From Eudromia elegans (lineage: Eukaryota > Chordata > Aves > Tinamiformes > Tinamidae): a stretch of 64,000 nt of DNA. The notes under the pieces are model-generated. The model saw nothing but the letters and a program-made list of their open reading frames with translations. It was not told the DNA's origin and searched no databases. This document shows, one piece after another, positions 48,641-57,977 of the stretch (its first letter is position 1; each line of letters begins with the position of its first letter). Made by a program: the position numbers and the translations under genes. Location of the stretch: assembly GCA_003342815.1 (NCBI GenBank), contig PTEX01000303.1, forward strand, positions 647,044 to 711,043. The letters are read 5' to 3'.

Positions 48641-51600
48641 CACAGCACTTTTGAGGATTTTCCTCAAAGGAAAAGGCCTATTCCAATATTTACATTATGA
48701 ACTATTAAATTATGGCATGATTAAAACCGACCATGATAGCAATCAAACATATGATAATGCTCAGCATCTTTTACACTTAAGGATCCTGAAAAATCTTACA
48801 AATTCAAAAGATCATAAACTAGAGAATTAACCCTCCTCTGTAATGACTGAGGTAGCTGCTCAGTTGTGCAGAATGCTGCTCAGTTGTTTAATCAAAGGGA
48901 AGAAGCAGCTGCCTCAGGCAGTCAGAGAAATACAGCTGATACAAAGATGTAATTTACCATATTTGAGCTTGCTGAGAGATGCTGTGGTTGACCAGACTGA
49001 CAAAAGGAATATAGACATGGAATGGGAAGAAGTTAGGGATGCAGGGATGCAGCTGACACTCAAGGCAAGGTCTTAGATTTGGCCTGCTACAACTCTTCTA
49101 CTTTATTTTAATAAACCTAAAATTATAAGCTATGCACTTAATAAACATGACTTGATCTGCTGGATATATAATGTTATAATTAAACAGAAGACAATTTTCT
49201 TTGTGGGGAAAAAAAAAAACCAAAACTCTACTAGCAAGACATATGAAAGGCCATAAAGGCCATACATGTGCACTTAAAAAATAAAAATAACACTGATGTA
49301 TAGAAAGGGTGTGAAAGTATTCTGATGGGCTTATATGTTACAATATACTATCCGTACACAGTAAAAATCATCTGAAGGCAGTGGGCAGCACTATATTCAT
49401 CATGCAGGCTGGGCATCGCTCAGCAAAAGAAGCTGAAATTAATTTGTATGATTACTGCTGTTATTACTATTATTAGAGCATAAATTGCCAGGCAATGCAC
49501 AGACAAAATAGAAGGCATAATTCTCTCTAAAGGTGTGACTATTATTATAATTACCTGAAGTAACAGCATTCGGAAAAAATATTTCTAGAAACAGTATCCA
49601 ATTGTAGAATGTCAAAAAACCAAAACAACAAAACCCCAGAAATCTGAGTTCAAGATGGCTTTTTAAAGCTGGGTTGTATATCATATTAAATATTGCTGTA
49701 TATATTCAGTATTTTTTCAGATGGAAAAAACACTCTATTTTCTCATTTGATGCCTTCTTTTTTACAGGTTTTCTTAACATTAGAGTCTTTTTACTGTGTA
49801 AAATACAATTTTTGTTTGAATGCAGTATAGAATTAGATTACTACAGTCATGATCTGTGAGTAAATTATCACACAGCAGACATTATGTTGAGACTGTCTAA
49901 AACAGAGTCTTTTTTGAAATTACAGATTTTGCAGGTGCAAGTAACTGCAGCCACAGTTTTATGCCAACAGTTATTTACAAGAATAATTCATGTAATTCAG
50001 TCATTTATACAACTATGTGCACCTGGAAGTGAGGTATCCAACTCAGATTAACTGTGTCTATACATAGTTCCACCATAATTACAATCACCTGTGGGACTAG
50101 AGGTGAAAATAATTTTTTTTTTTTTTTTTTAAATCTCATTCTTGAAATCCTTTATCTAGCCTTCAGATACCTGTGTGGAAACAGAACAGAACTGCAAATA
50201 AAAAATATCTATGCTCTATTTCAGCCTATCTCAATAATATCAAAAAAATGTAGCATATGAACTACACATGGTATTTAAAAAAGATTAAAACTTTCTTCAC
50301 TGAAAAATGAAAACAACATGCTTAGGGAAAATAAAGGAACTTGTATGGAAACAAACAAAAAAACTGCATTGTGGAACTGATGAATCGTATTATATTTAGA
50401 AAACTAAAAAATATAGTTTTACCTTAACTGAGCATAAGCAGCCTAGATATTCCTAAAGAAGATAACTCTTGAAACCTATTGCAGGCAAATCTCCGGAAAG
50501 TTAGTGGCTAAGAAAGGATTTACATGGCTTTGGTCATGTACAAGTTAGGTATATCTTCTAAGATTGAGGTGATCAAAGCAGCATTCACAAAAGACTAATG
50601 TTGTATTTAAGAACTTAGTTATAATATCTAGTTAATGAAGAGATGTGAATTTCTTCTGAAGTTTATGGCAGAAACCTGATTTTATTCTCTCCAACTGATT
50701 ATCTAGAAGAGCTTGTTCCTGTTTAGTAACTAGACATGAATTTAAGGCAACTTTTTTTTTCCAGACTAATCTTAGAGTATGGTAACTGGCCCTTTCAGGT
50801 CATGAATGCCCTTCTACATTTCTGTTTTAGGTGCTGTGCTTGTATGTCTTGAGTCTAGTGAACTGGGATCTTTATGTGCTAAACAAGTACAGATTTGTAA
50901 AGTAGGCTTTTTTTAAAGCCTAATCCTGAAAGTAATACATCACATCATGGCACAGACGCCTTCTCCATGTATTTAATAAGAATAAAATAGTAGGTGGGAA
51001 TATTTATGTGCACTACAGTCATTTTACTACTTAACCATGTTTCGGTGCATGGATGTTACCAATATTTCTCCACTTAGATATTAGGAAGATGTATGAAATC
51101 TGTTCCATGTTGTACACTCATAAGTAGAGTGAACCAAAAGACCATGGAAATGTGCTGAAATATTTACAAAATGTCTGTTGATCAGCATTCAGTGCAGTTC
51201 TACAAGTAATTATGTAGTCATCTAAGTTGCATCTCAATGTAGCATGTCCAAATTAAAAATATTAGTTCCACTTAAGGAGAAGCTAACTGTTTACAAAATA
51301 TCTATTTAAGAGAGCAACCATATATGGGAAACAAATAACCAGATCCTTTATTTGTGGAAGCTACTATGCAATTTACACTAGCTAATACCTGATTCCCAAT
51401 TTTTGACCTGCTTAACAAAATCCTTGTACTTAAAGGAATAAATATCACATAGCAAGGAAGAAGGCTGATGCAATGTATTTCCCACTAAAATAAAGTTTCA
51501 CATCCACAATTTGTTCAATTTTAAGGACCATGAGCAGGTTCAACTGTGAGCTGTTGGTCATATTCCATGAGCAATGCCGAAGCTTATCTACAGTACAGCA

Positions 51601-53132
51601 TAAAAGCCCTGAGTAATAACTGCATTGCCAGTGCTGCTTTGCTGCTCCTTTTTCTTTTTAACCCCATCAAGTACTACTCAAAAGGAAAAAAAAAACAACT
51701 CACAAACCACCAACTTCTACTAATTCTACTAATTTTGCATGTTACTAGTGTGTGCAACCTTCATTAAGGTTTGTTGTTTGGTTTAAGTAAAACAAAAATA
51801 ACACTATTATATCACAAATCTCATCTATGTAGGAGATGCAATAAGCCTACCATTTGGTAAAAGTCCAAACACAATTAAAAGGATTGAGAATCTTAAGGTC
51901 TTTCTAATAACTTTGGGAGCCTCAATGAAAAACTAATACTTCATAAGGCAGGAACTGAACAGAATAGTCAAAATTGTTTTTCTAATTGCAAAGCCTATAA
52001 TAGAGGTAAAGGAGACATCAACTTTTGAAAGTGTTTTCCCAAAGCTACAATGATACATCTGGTAAGACAAAGTGTTTTGCAATGCTAAAAATATGCCAGT
52101 TCTTTTTTGGTTTTGAAGAGACTTGATTAAAAGTGGTGCAAGTTTCTTTATTAGTAACTGGTGTCTTGGACTATGGAAATACTTAAACATTTCTGATAGC
52201 TGTAGATTACTACACTGATTAAAAAATAATGTATAGTCTGCCAGAAGTGTTTAAGATAACAGAATTCTATTAAATTAAATGAGGCAAACTGCTGACAATT
52301 TATCTTTTGTGCAGCTGATAATGCTAAAGGTAATTATAATATATATCATTTTTGTAAAAATTAATGGAAAGTAGAAATTAATATTTTTTCTGCATAATTC
52401 ATTCTATTATTCAATTACTGCATAATAAAACCAAGAAAATATACTATAAATAAATCACCATTTGAGCTATAAAATGTGTAAAAGAAGTTTTTTACTACAT
52501 TTGTTGATCTGACATGATTTCAGGACTAAAACCAGGTATTTAAATTATAATCTTTTATTCCATGGAACTGTTGAGAATAAAACCTCACAGTTGGGTATGT
52601 TGTACTCTTAAGGATCTTCTAAGATTAAATCACCTATTGCAAATTACTTCTGTTAACTACCTGATTGCAGTTGTTAAATTGTTTTAAGGTAATTAACATA
52701 GGTTTGATAGACTGATACTTTTAATGCTTGAACAATGCTTATGTTTCTTTTACCCTGTGCGGTAAATTCTTAATTATAAGTTTTAAGAATTAGAGCAATC
52801 TGATTTTCCTCTGCATAAGTATATGAACTAATTAATTTCATGACAAGTAAGTTACAAAAAGTGATTAAAGATTCTAAGACTTGGCCTATGTGTAGCTGCT
52901 CTAGCAGTTAAAACTTATATTGACTCAGAAGCACAGGAGCAAACAGAATGATCCTTTGCAGAACAAGATATCCATGGAAAAAAACATAATCCAGAGAGAC
53001 TATTTCCACTAATAACACCCACCAGGCAACCAAGTGACAACCGCACTCTACAGGCTATCCCAATTCCTATTCCTGATGTAATTAATTCAGTGCAAATTAA
53101 GAGGGGAGAGAAGGAATTGTTAAATGGAGTAT

Positions 53133-54165
53133 TCACAGAATCATAGAATCAGTATGGTTGGAAAAGACCTTCAAGATTATAGAGTTCAACTATAAACTCT
53201 TTGACACTATGCCTGATAAACCATGTCTCTCAGTACCTCGTCTACACATTTCTTGCACACTGCCACGGATGGTGACTCTACCACCATGCCTCACCGCTCT
53301 TTCCAGGTAGATTTTTTTCCTAAAAAAAATCCCCCCCTGTGGGGTCTCTCACCTCATATCCTAATTTCCCGACTGAGGTATGCCCTCTCTTTTTCCCCAT
53401 TTGCTGTGGTACTCAAAAGTTACAGATTTCCTGGTCCGCCTAATGTATAGTGCTGCTTGATATGTTCCTCCTCCCTGGTCATACATCACATCTAATTAAA
53501 GTGACTTTATGCCTTCCCTGGGTGTGAAAATTAATATGCATTAGCTCATTATGCTTGTGCCTACTCTACTAAGGTTCATTCTGTGGTCATTTGTTGATAA
53601 GGATCTCTCTGCCTCTTCCTGTTTTTCCTGGGTTCAACTGCACCCAATCACCTACATATAGCAAGACCTTCCTGCCTGGCCTATTCTTCGTAGGCCTGTT
53701 CACCAAAGTGTGTGGAGTATTTCACACATTTGTAAAGACACAGGCTCCTTTATTCTGCTAATTGATATAAGACAGGATTTTGTCTGCCTTCTTGGCCACT
53801 TTGGCACACTGCTGGCTCATGTTCAGTCATCTGTCAACCAACACTCTGGAGTCTTTTCTGCCACACAGCTCTCCAGCCACCGTGCCCTAAGGCTGTAACT
53901 CTGCATGGAGTTAGTTTGACTGAAGTGCAGGGCCCAACACTTGCCTTTACTGAAACTCATATGGCTGGTCTCAGCCCGTTGGTCCGCCTGTCCAGATCCC
54001 TCAAGCAGATCATCTGTTTGGTGTTGTCTGCAGATTTGTTGAGGGTACACTCAATTCCCTCATCCAGGTCATTGAATAAAGAGGACTGGCCCCCACATTG
54101 ACCCCTGGGAAGTACTGCTCTTTATCAGTTGCCAGCTGGATTTCACTCCATTCACCATCAAAACT
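53133..54165 (-). mobile_element. CR1 LINE fragment of a different, older subfamily
   Basis: The 3' terminus at the left differs from the other copies: 'tcacagaatcatagaatc' is followed by 'ggttggaaaagacc' and 'gagttcaactataaac'. Further right the CR1 C-terminal region is clear ('ttctgcctt.ttggccac', 'caacactctgg', 'gcagggcccaacacttgcc', 'cctcatccaggtcattga'). The FADD region is degraded. It ends at the 'NGVKSSW' position of ORF2, immediately beside the 5' end of an opposite-strand CR1. The 3' signature suggests a CR1-C/F-like group; that assignment is from memory of the family and uncertain. Confidence 0.85.
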
Positions 54166-54181
54166 TGTTGAGAAGTATTTT

Positions 54182-55102
54182 CTGGAGGCCTGTGGTTATT
54201 GGTGTCCCATAGGGGTCAGTCCTTGGTCCGGTCCTGTTCAATTTATTCATTAATGACCTGGATGAAGGGATGGAGTGCTCCTCAGCATGTTTGCTGACGA
54301 TACAAAACTGGGAGGAGTAACTGATAGCCCTGAGGGCTGCATTGCCATCCAGAAGGACCTGGACAGACAGGAAAACTGGGCGGTGAGAAACCTCATGAAG
54401 TTCAACAAGGGCAAGTGCAGGATCTTGCACCTGGGAAGGAATAACCCCAGACATGCCTACAGGCTGGGGACCGACCTCCTGGAGAGCAGCCCCACAGAGA
54501 GGGACCTGGGCGTCATGGTGGACGACAAGTTGACTATGAGGCAACAGTGTGCCCTCGTGGCCAAGAGGGCCAACGGGATCCTGGGGTGCATTAAGCAGAG
54601 CATTTCCAGCAGGTCAAGGGAGGGGATCCTGCCCCTCTACTCAGCCCAGGTGAGGCTGCATCTCGAGTACTGTGTGCAGTTCTGGGCTCCCCAGTGTAGG
54701 AGGGATGTGGAGCTGCTAGAGAGAGTCCAGCGCAGGACTACAAAGATGATTAGGGGCCTGGAACATCTGCCCTATGAGCAAAGGCTGAACGAGCTGGGCC
54801 TGTTCAGTCTGGAGAAGAGAAGACTGAGAGGGGACCTGATTAATATGTATAAATACCTCAAGCGAGGGAGCGAGGGGGATGAGGCTGACCTCTTCTCAGT
54901 GGTGGCCAGTGATAGAACTAGAGGAAATGGCTGCAAATTGACGCACCGAAAGTTCCACAGGAACTTCAGAAGGAATTTCTTAACAGTGAGGGTGACAGAG
55001 CATTGGAACAGGTTGCCCAGAGAGGTTGTGGAGTCTCCTTCTCTGGAGATCTTCCAAACCCACTTGGACACAATCCTGTGCCACATGCTCTAGGTGACCC
55101 TG
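54182..55102 (+). mobile_element. CR1 LINE fragment lacking its 3' tail
   Basis: It starts at the 'WRPVVIGVP' position of ORF2 and runs through the FADD box and the complete C-terminal domain to the ORF2 stop (55,091-55,093) and nine further bases. It then ends abruptly at 'gtgaccctg'. The last 70 or so bases of CR1 with the ATTCTATG repeats are absent, which is odd for an element copied from its 3' end. It is the best-preserved C-terminal region in the window. Confidence 0.95.
54275..55093 (+). pseudogene. CR1 ORF2 remnant: RT FADD box to natural C-terminus, 272 codons open
   Basis: The open frame begins in the RT palm ('FADDTKLGGV', residues 6-15, both catalytic Asp present). It continues through '[20 protein letters not shown]', '[20 protein letters not shown]', '[17 protein letters not shown]', '[16 protein letters not shown]' and 'GLFSLEKRRLRGDLINMYKY' to the usual C-terminal 'LDTILCHML'. 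Just upstream the frame is broken by a one-base loss before 'FADD' and by TAG at 54,210-54,212 in the VPQGS block. No initiation is implied at the first Met. It is the most intact stretch of CR1 protein here, but it is not a working gene. Confidence 0.88.
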
Positions 55103-56479
55103 ATTCTTTTATAATGTATAGCATTTTCAAGTTTTCAGGAGCAGATGAGCAGACAAGAAAGTTTGATTACAGAACAGGAAGTGAAAAATAAATAAGCACA
55201 ATAATAACATTAAAACTAAAAGGAATCAAATTGCTAGTGGCCTTAAGGTATAGAGCAGGAACTTTCTGTCTCAGAACTTTGAAGCTAACTTGGTGCCATT
55301 TTTCTGAAGTTCCTTTTGAATACTGCCTTGACCAAAACATTTTTTTTTTCAATGGAAGTTGTTTTGATTCCTTTATTCTGCTCCACAGAAAAATATTTTT
55401 AGAAAAGTTACACTGATTTTTATATATTCTGATTTCTGGCCTACTGACATAAATGGATGTCCCTACCTGAAGTTTGCTGAACAAGTAGGTTTTTTTAAAA
55501 AAAGGGTGAAGAAAGAAGAAGAAGAAAAAAGGCATTTTCCATTACCTAATCAGAAATGAGGAAAAGTAAGACAACCCATTTCTCATCAGCAGCTTCCAGG
55601 CTTTTGTGCACAGGATATAAGATGTTTTGAGCTTTTCTTGGAGGACATCCAATTTCCAGGTGTGATATAAGACCCATAATTCTTTGCATCACTGCACTAT
55701 CACTACATTTGCAATACAGCTAGCTCGTTCTGGCTCAAATGCTATTTCAAAACAGAGGATGCCAGCATCTGATGTCAGTGTTGCTAAGTGCGTGATTACA
55801 CTAAGACCATCAGGTACTGCCAGATTGTCTGAGCTGGCTGTAATAGAACAGCTATGAGAAACTTAGCATTCAGAATAGTCCTGAATGCAACACAGGCATT
55901 TACAAGAGGTTTAAATACTGTTAATGCTGTGTTTTGTTTTGTTGCATTTTGCTTTGATTTTCAACAGCTAGCTGAAATATATATGAATACTGGGACTCTG
56001 ATTAAACTACAATTTGGAAAGTATAATGACCAATTATAATCTCCAAGTCATGTATGTTGTAACAGATTTGTCCTGAAGAGATCATTTTATTAATAACTGA
56101 AGCCAGACAACTTATAATAAAGAAGGGGAAAGTTCAAAGGATTAAATGAAACATTTGCTTTCCTTGATTCATATGTTAACCAGCATAAAAAATGACTGTA
56201 TGTGATCTACCCTTTTCAGACATGCTTCCTAGGGAGAAATGTGAATTTTCCAGTGAAATTATCTTATATTGGAAAGTGGAAATCAAACTTTTTTTCTAAA
56301 ATGTACAGAAAGTTTTAAAGAAATTGAATGTTTTGGCAAAGGCGATTTTTTAACTGGCCCCCCAAGCATCCAGTGACACTAAAGATTCAGTTTGGTTTCA
56401 GTTAGAAAGCCATCGATCAATTTTCTTGTCAATGATTTAAACCATGCATTTAAACTTATTCACTATGCTGTCTGTCTTA

Positions 56480-56689
56480 TCATGTAGGGTCTGAGATTCT
56501 GTCCTCTTGGAAATATTCTTTGTGATGCATCTCTGTGATAAAATTTGATGAAGATGATGAGGTCAAACTTGAACCTTGATCTTTAAATTCTTTGAGAAAT
56601 TTCTTAATCTCTGGACTGTCATTTTCTGACATTTGCTTTTCTAGTTTGTTTTTTGGTTTTCCATTTTTGATTTTATCCACTTCTGGTGA
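56480..56689 (-). CDS. Candidate terminal coding exon of an unknown host gene
   Basis: On the minus strand an AG acceptor ('attcatttag', AG at 56,691-56,690) is followed by 69 open codons ending in TGA (56,482-56,480). The codon right before the exon is itself TAG, so the frame makes sense only if spliced. The predicted peptide is strongly hydrophilic: 'SPEVDKIKNGKPKNKLEKQM', an amphipathic 'SPEIKKFLKEFKDQ' stretch, then a serine run. It looks more protein-like than other AT-rich frames here. The pyrimidine tract is weak and no gene family is recognised. It could equally be a chance open frame. Confidence 0.3.
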   Translation of the reverse strand, partial: SPEVDKIKNGKPKNKLEKQMSENDSPEIKKFLKEFKDQGSSLTSSSSSNFITEMHHKEYFQEDRISDPT

Positions 56690-57245
56690 CTAAATGAATA
56701 TTTTATTGCTTATCCAGACACCAATAAATGGACACATGCCTATGCTTACAGCATTATCTTAGTTAAAGCTGATTCAAGCTGATCTCAAATCATAATGCCA
56801 GAAAAGAAGCTTCAGCACTGAATGGCCACATGTCAACTAGCTACTGTAATCCCAAGAGCTACCACTGAGCTGCTAAAATCAGGATGAAAGAGAGAACCTG
56901 GCACTAGAAAATTCAGTTACAGTAGACATAAATTCTATTTATTGTTTACCAATTAGTCAATAAGGCATACTTCTTAGATTTTGTTTGTCTGTTTTTCTTT
57001 CTTCTTGTGTGTGTTTGCCTACTAATTGTCTACAAGAGAGTTTTAGGACATAGTTCAGGGCTATAACACAGTGGCTACTACTCTCAGTAGGCATTATTGA
57101 AGACATTATGCCATACTTCGTTCTTTCCACCCTAGGTATTCTTCAAACTCTCTATGAGCTCCTCAAGTACTTTGTTCTCATACACCACCTTCTCTGCTAG
57201 GCTGCAACATATCCCTCATATTGCCACAGAGAAAGCAAACTGATG

Positions 57246-57247
57246 AA

Positions 57248-57298
<51 letters not shown>

Positions 57299-57307
57299 GC
57301 AGATAGA

Positions 57308-57344
<37 letters not shown>

Positions 57345-57358
57345 GGATAGATAGATAA
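57246..57358. repeat. Compound tetranucleotide microsatellite (AAAT)n(GATA)n(GACA)n(GATA)n
   Basis: About thirteen AAAT units (to 57,298), then six GATA, four or five GACA and three GATA units. The sharp switches suggest separate slippage expansions of point-mutated units. The associated open frames rich in Tyr/Ile/Leu on the minus strand are repeat artefacts. Confidence 0.97.
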
Positions 57359-57572
57359 GCAAGCTTAGAGACAGGTACCACATGCAATCCAAATACAATA
57401 GCTTAACATTTTATCATGTAGCCAAAAATCTGCTTTCTTACTCATGAATAAAATTGAGAACAGCAGTTCCTATGGAAATAACATACTATGAAGGTTTTGA
57501 CCTTGAACTTCAGCATTTGTGCTACAAATGAGGACATATAGACTTTTCTGTTTACCTAACCAGAATATGCAG

Positions 57573-57578
57573 TAGATG
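57573..57578. other. Target-site duplication, left copy (TAGATG)
   Basis: The six bases directly before the LTR are identical to the six directly after it (57,972-57,977). Confidence 0.85.
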
Positions 57579-57665
57579 TGTTGAGAGCTTTGTTGAAGAA
57601 TGGCTTGAGCAGAAAGGCCATGGTCAGCTAAACCTGCTCGAGATACCAAAGTAGGTTAAGGGTCA

Positions 57666-57690
57666 CGCCAAGGACAGAATGTCCTTGGCG
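57666..57690. promoter_or_regulatory. Perfect palindrome in LTR U3 resembling a steroid-receptor element
   Basis: Two 11-base arms (CGCCAAGGACA and its exact reverse complement) flank a 3-base spacer. The core AGGACA-nnn-TGTCCT (57,671-57,685) has the half-site geometry of glucocorticoid/progesterone/androgen receptor sites (inverted hexamers, 3-base spacing) and differs from AGAACA by one base per half. Binding is inference. Confidence 0.5.
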
Positions 57691-57893
57691 AGGGGGTGGG
57701 CACACAAGTTACACAGTAACAAGATCAGAAACACAATGACAAGATAATGGCACCAGGAAGCTGTATTTGCTTGATAATGGCAAACAAACCCAGGGCCTGA
57801 GCCAAAGCACGTAGGCAGGATGTTTCAACATCTAGCTCAATAGCCAATAAGGAGCTCCGCTTTGCAATATGCAATGAAGCTCATTATAGAGGG

Positions 57894-57901
57894 TATATAA
57901 G
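57894..57901 (+). promoter_or_regulatory. LTR TATA box
   Basis: TATATAAG sits 46 bases after a CCAAT-type motif and 78 bases before the LTR end. Transcription would start near 57,924. Confidence 0.7.
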
Positions 57902-57915
57902 CTTCTGTAATGTTC

Positions 57916-57921
57916 AATAAA
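57916..57921 (+). terminator. LTR polyadenylation signal
   Basis: AATAAA lies 15 bases after the TATA box and about 50 bases before the LTR end. Cleavage would be expected near 57,940. Confidence 0.65.
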
Positions 57922-57971
57922 GTTGAGACTTGCTGATGATCAAATGATGTCCGAGTTTCCCTTCGCTGACA

Positions 57972-57977
57972 TAGATG
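57972..57977. other. Target-site duplication, right copy (TAGATG)
   Basis: An exact repeat of the six bases before the LTR. Confidence 0.85.

Larger units (their letters stand above)
47471..53132. other. Unique AT-rich DNA, no gene recognised
   Basis: No convincing exon is seen. A 24-bp duplication containing TATATAAG lies at 47,557-47,603. T runs lie at 48,619-48,640 and 50,113-50,130. A 77-codon plus frame at 48,843-49,076 has a balanced amino-acid mix but no recognisable domain or splice sites. Confidence 0.5.
55103..57578. other. Unique AT-rich DNA with one candidate exon
   Basis: Apart from the candidate minus-strand exon at 56,480-56,689 and the compound microsatellite at 57.25-57.36 kb, nothing is recognised. 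A 122-codon minus frame at 55,167-55,535 begins with a phenylalanine run from a simple repeat and is not credible. Confidence 0.5.
57579..57971 (+). mobile_element. Solo LTR of an endogenous retrovirus (class II-like), 393 bp
   Basis: The element begins TGTTGA and ends TGACA (the TG...CA rule with TGT/ACA ends) and is flanked by a perfect 6-bp duplication, TAGATG. In plus orientation it shows a CCAAT-type box (57,842-57,848), TATATAAG (57,894-57,901) and AATAAA (57,916-57,921) only 15 bases later, which implies a very short R. This compact order is known in avian alpharetrovirus-type and other class II LTRs, and the 6-bp duplication also fits class II. CpG sites persist and the duplication is exact, so the insertion is fairly young. 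No internal retroviral sequence is attached, so it most likely arose by LTR-LTR recombination. U3 contains a perfect 11-bp-arm palindrome. Confidence 0.88.

Noticed and set aside
48843..49076. 77-codon plus frame with balanced composition
   Set aside because: A stop lies four codons upstream, there is no acceptor or donor, and no family is recognised; chance cannot be excluded.
55167..55535. 122-codon minus frame beginning with a Phe run
   Set aside because: It starts in a pyrimidine/A-rich simple tract, and the remainder has AT-rich noncoding composition.
57178..57398. Hydrophobic Tyr/Ile/Leu-rich minus frames that look like membrane segments
   Set aside because: They are translations of the GATA/AAAT tetranucleotide arrays.
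57579..57971. Assigning the LTR to a named avian retrovirus
   Set aside because: The TATA/AATAAA spacing is reminiscent of alpharetrovirus LTRs, but I cannot match the sequence to a specific one without a search.
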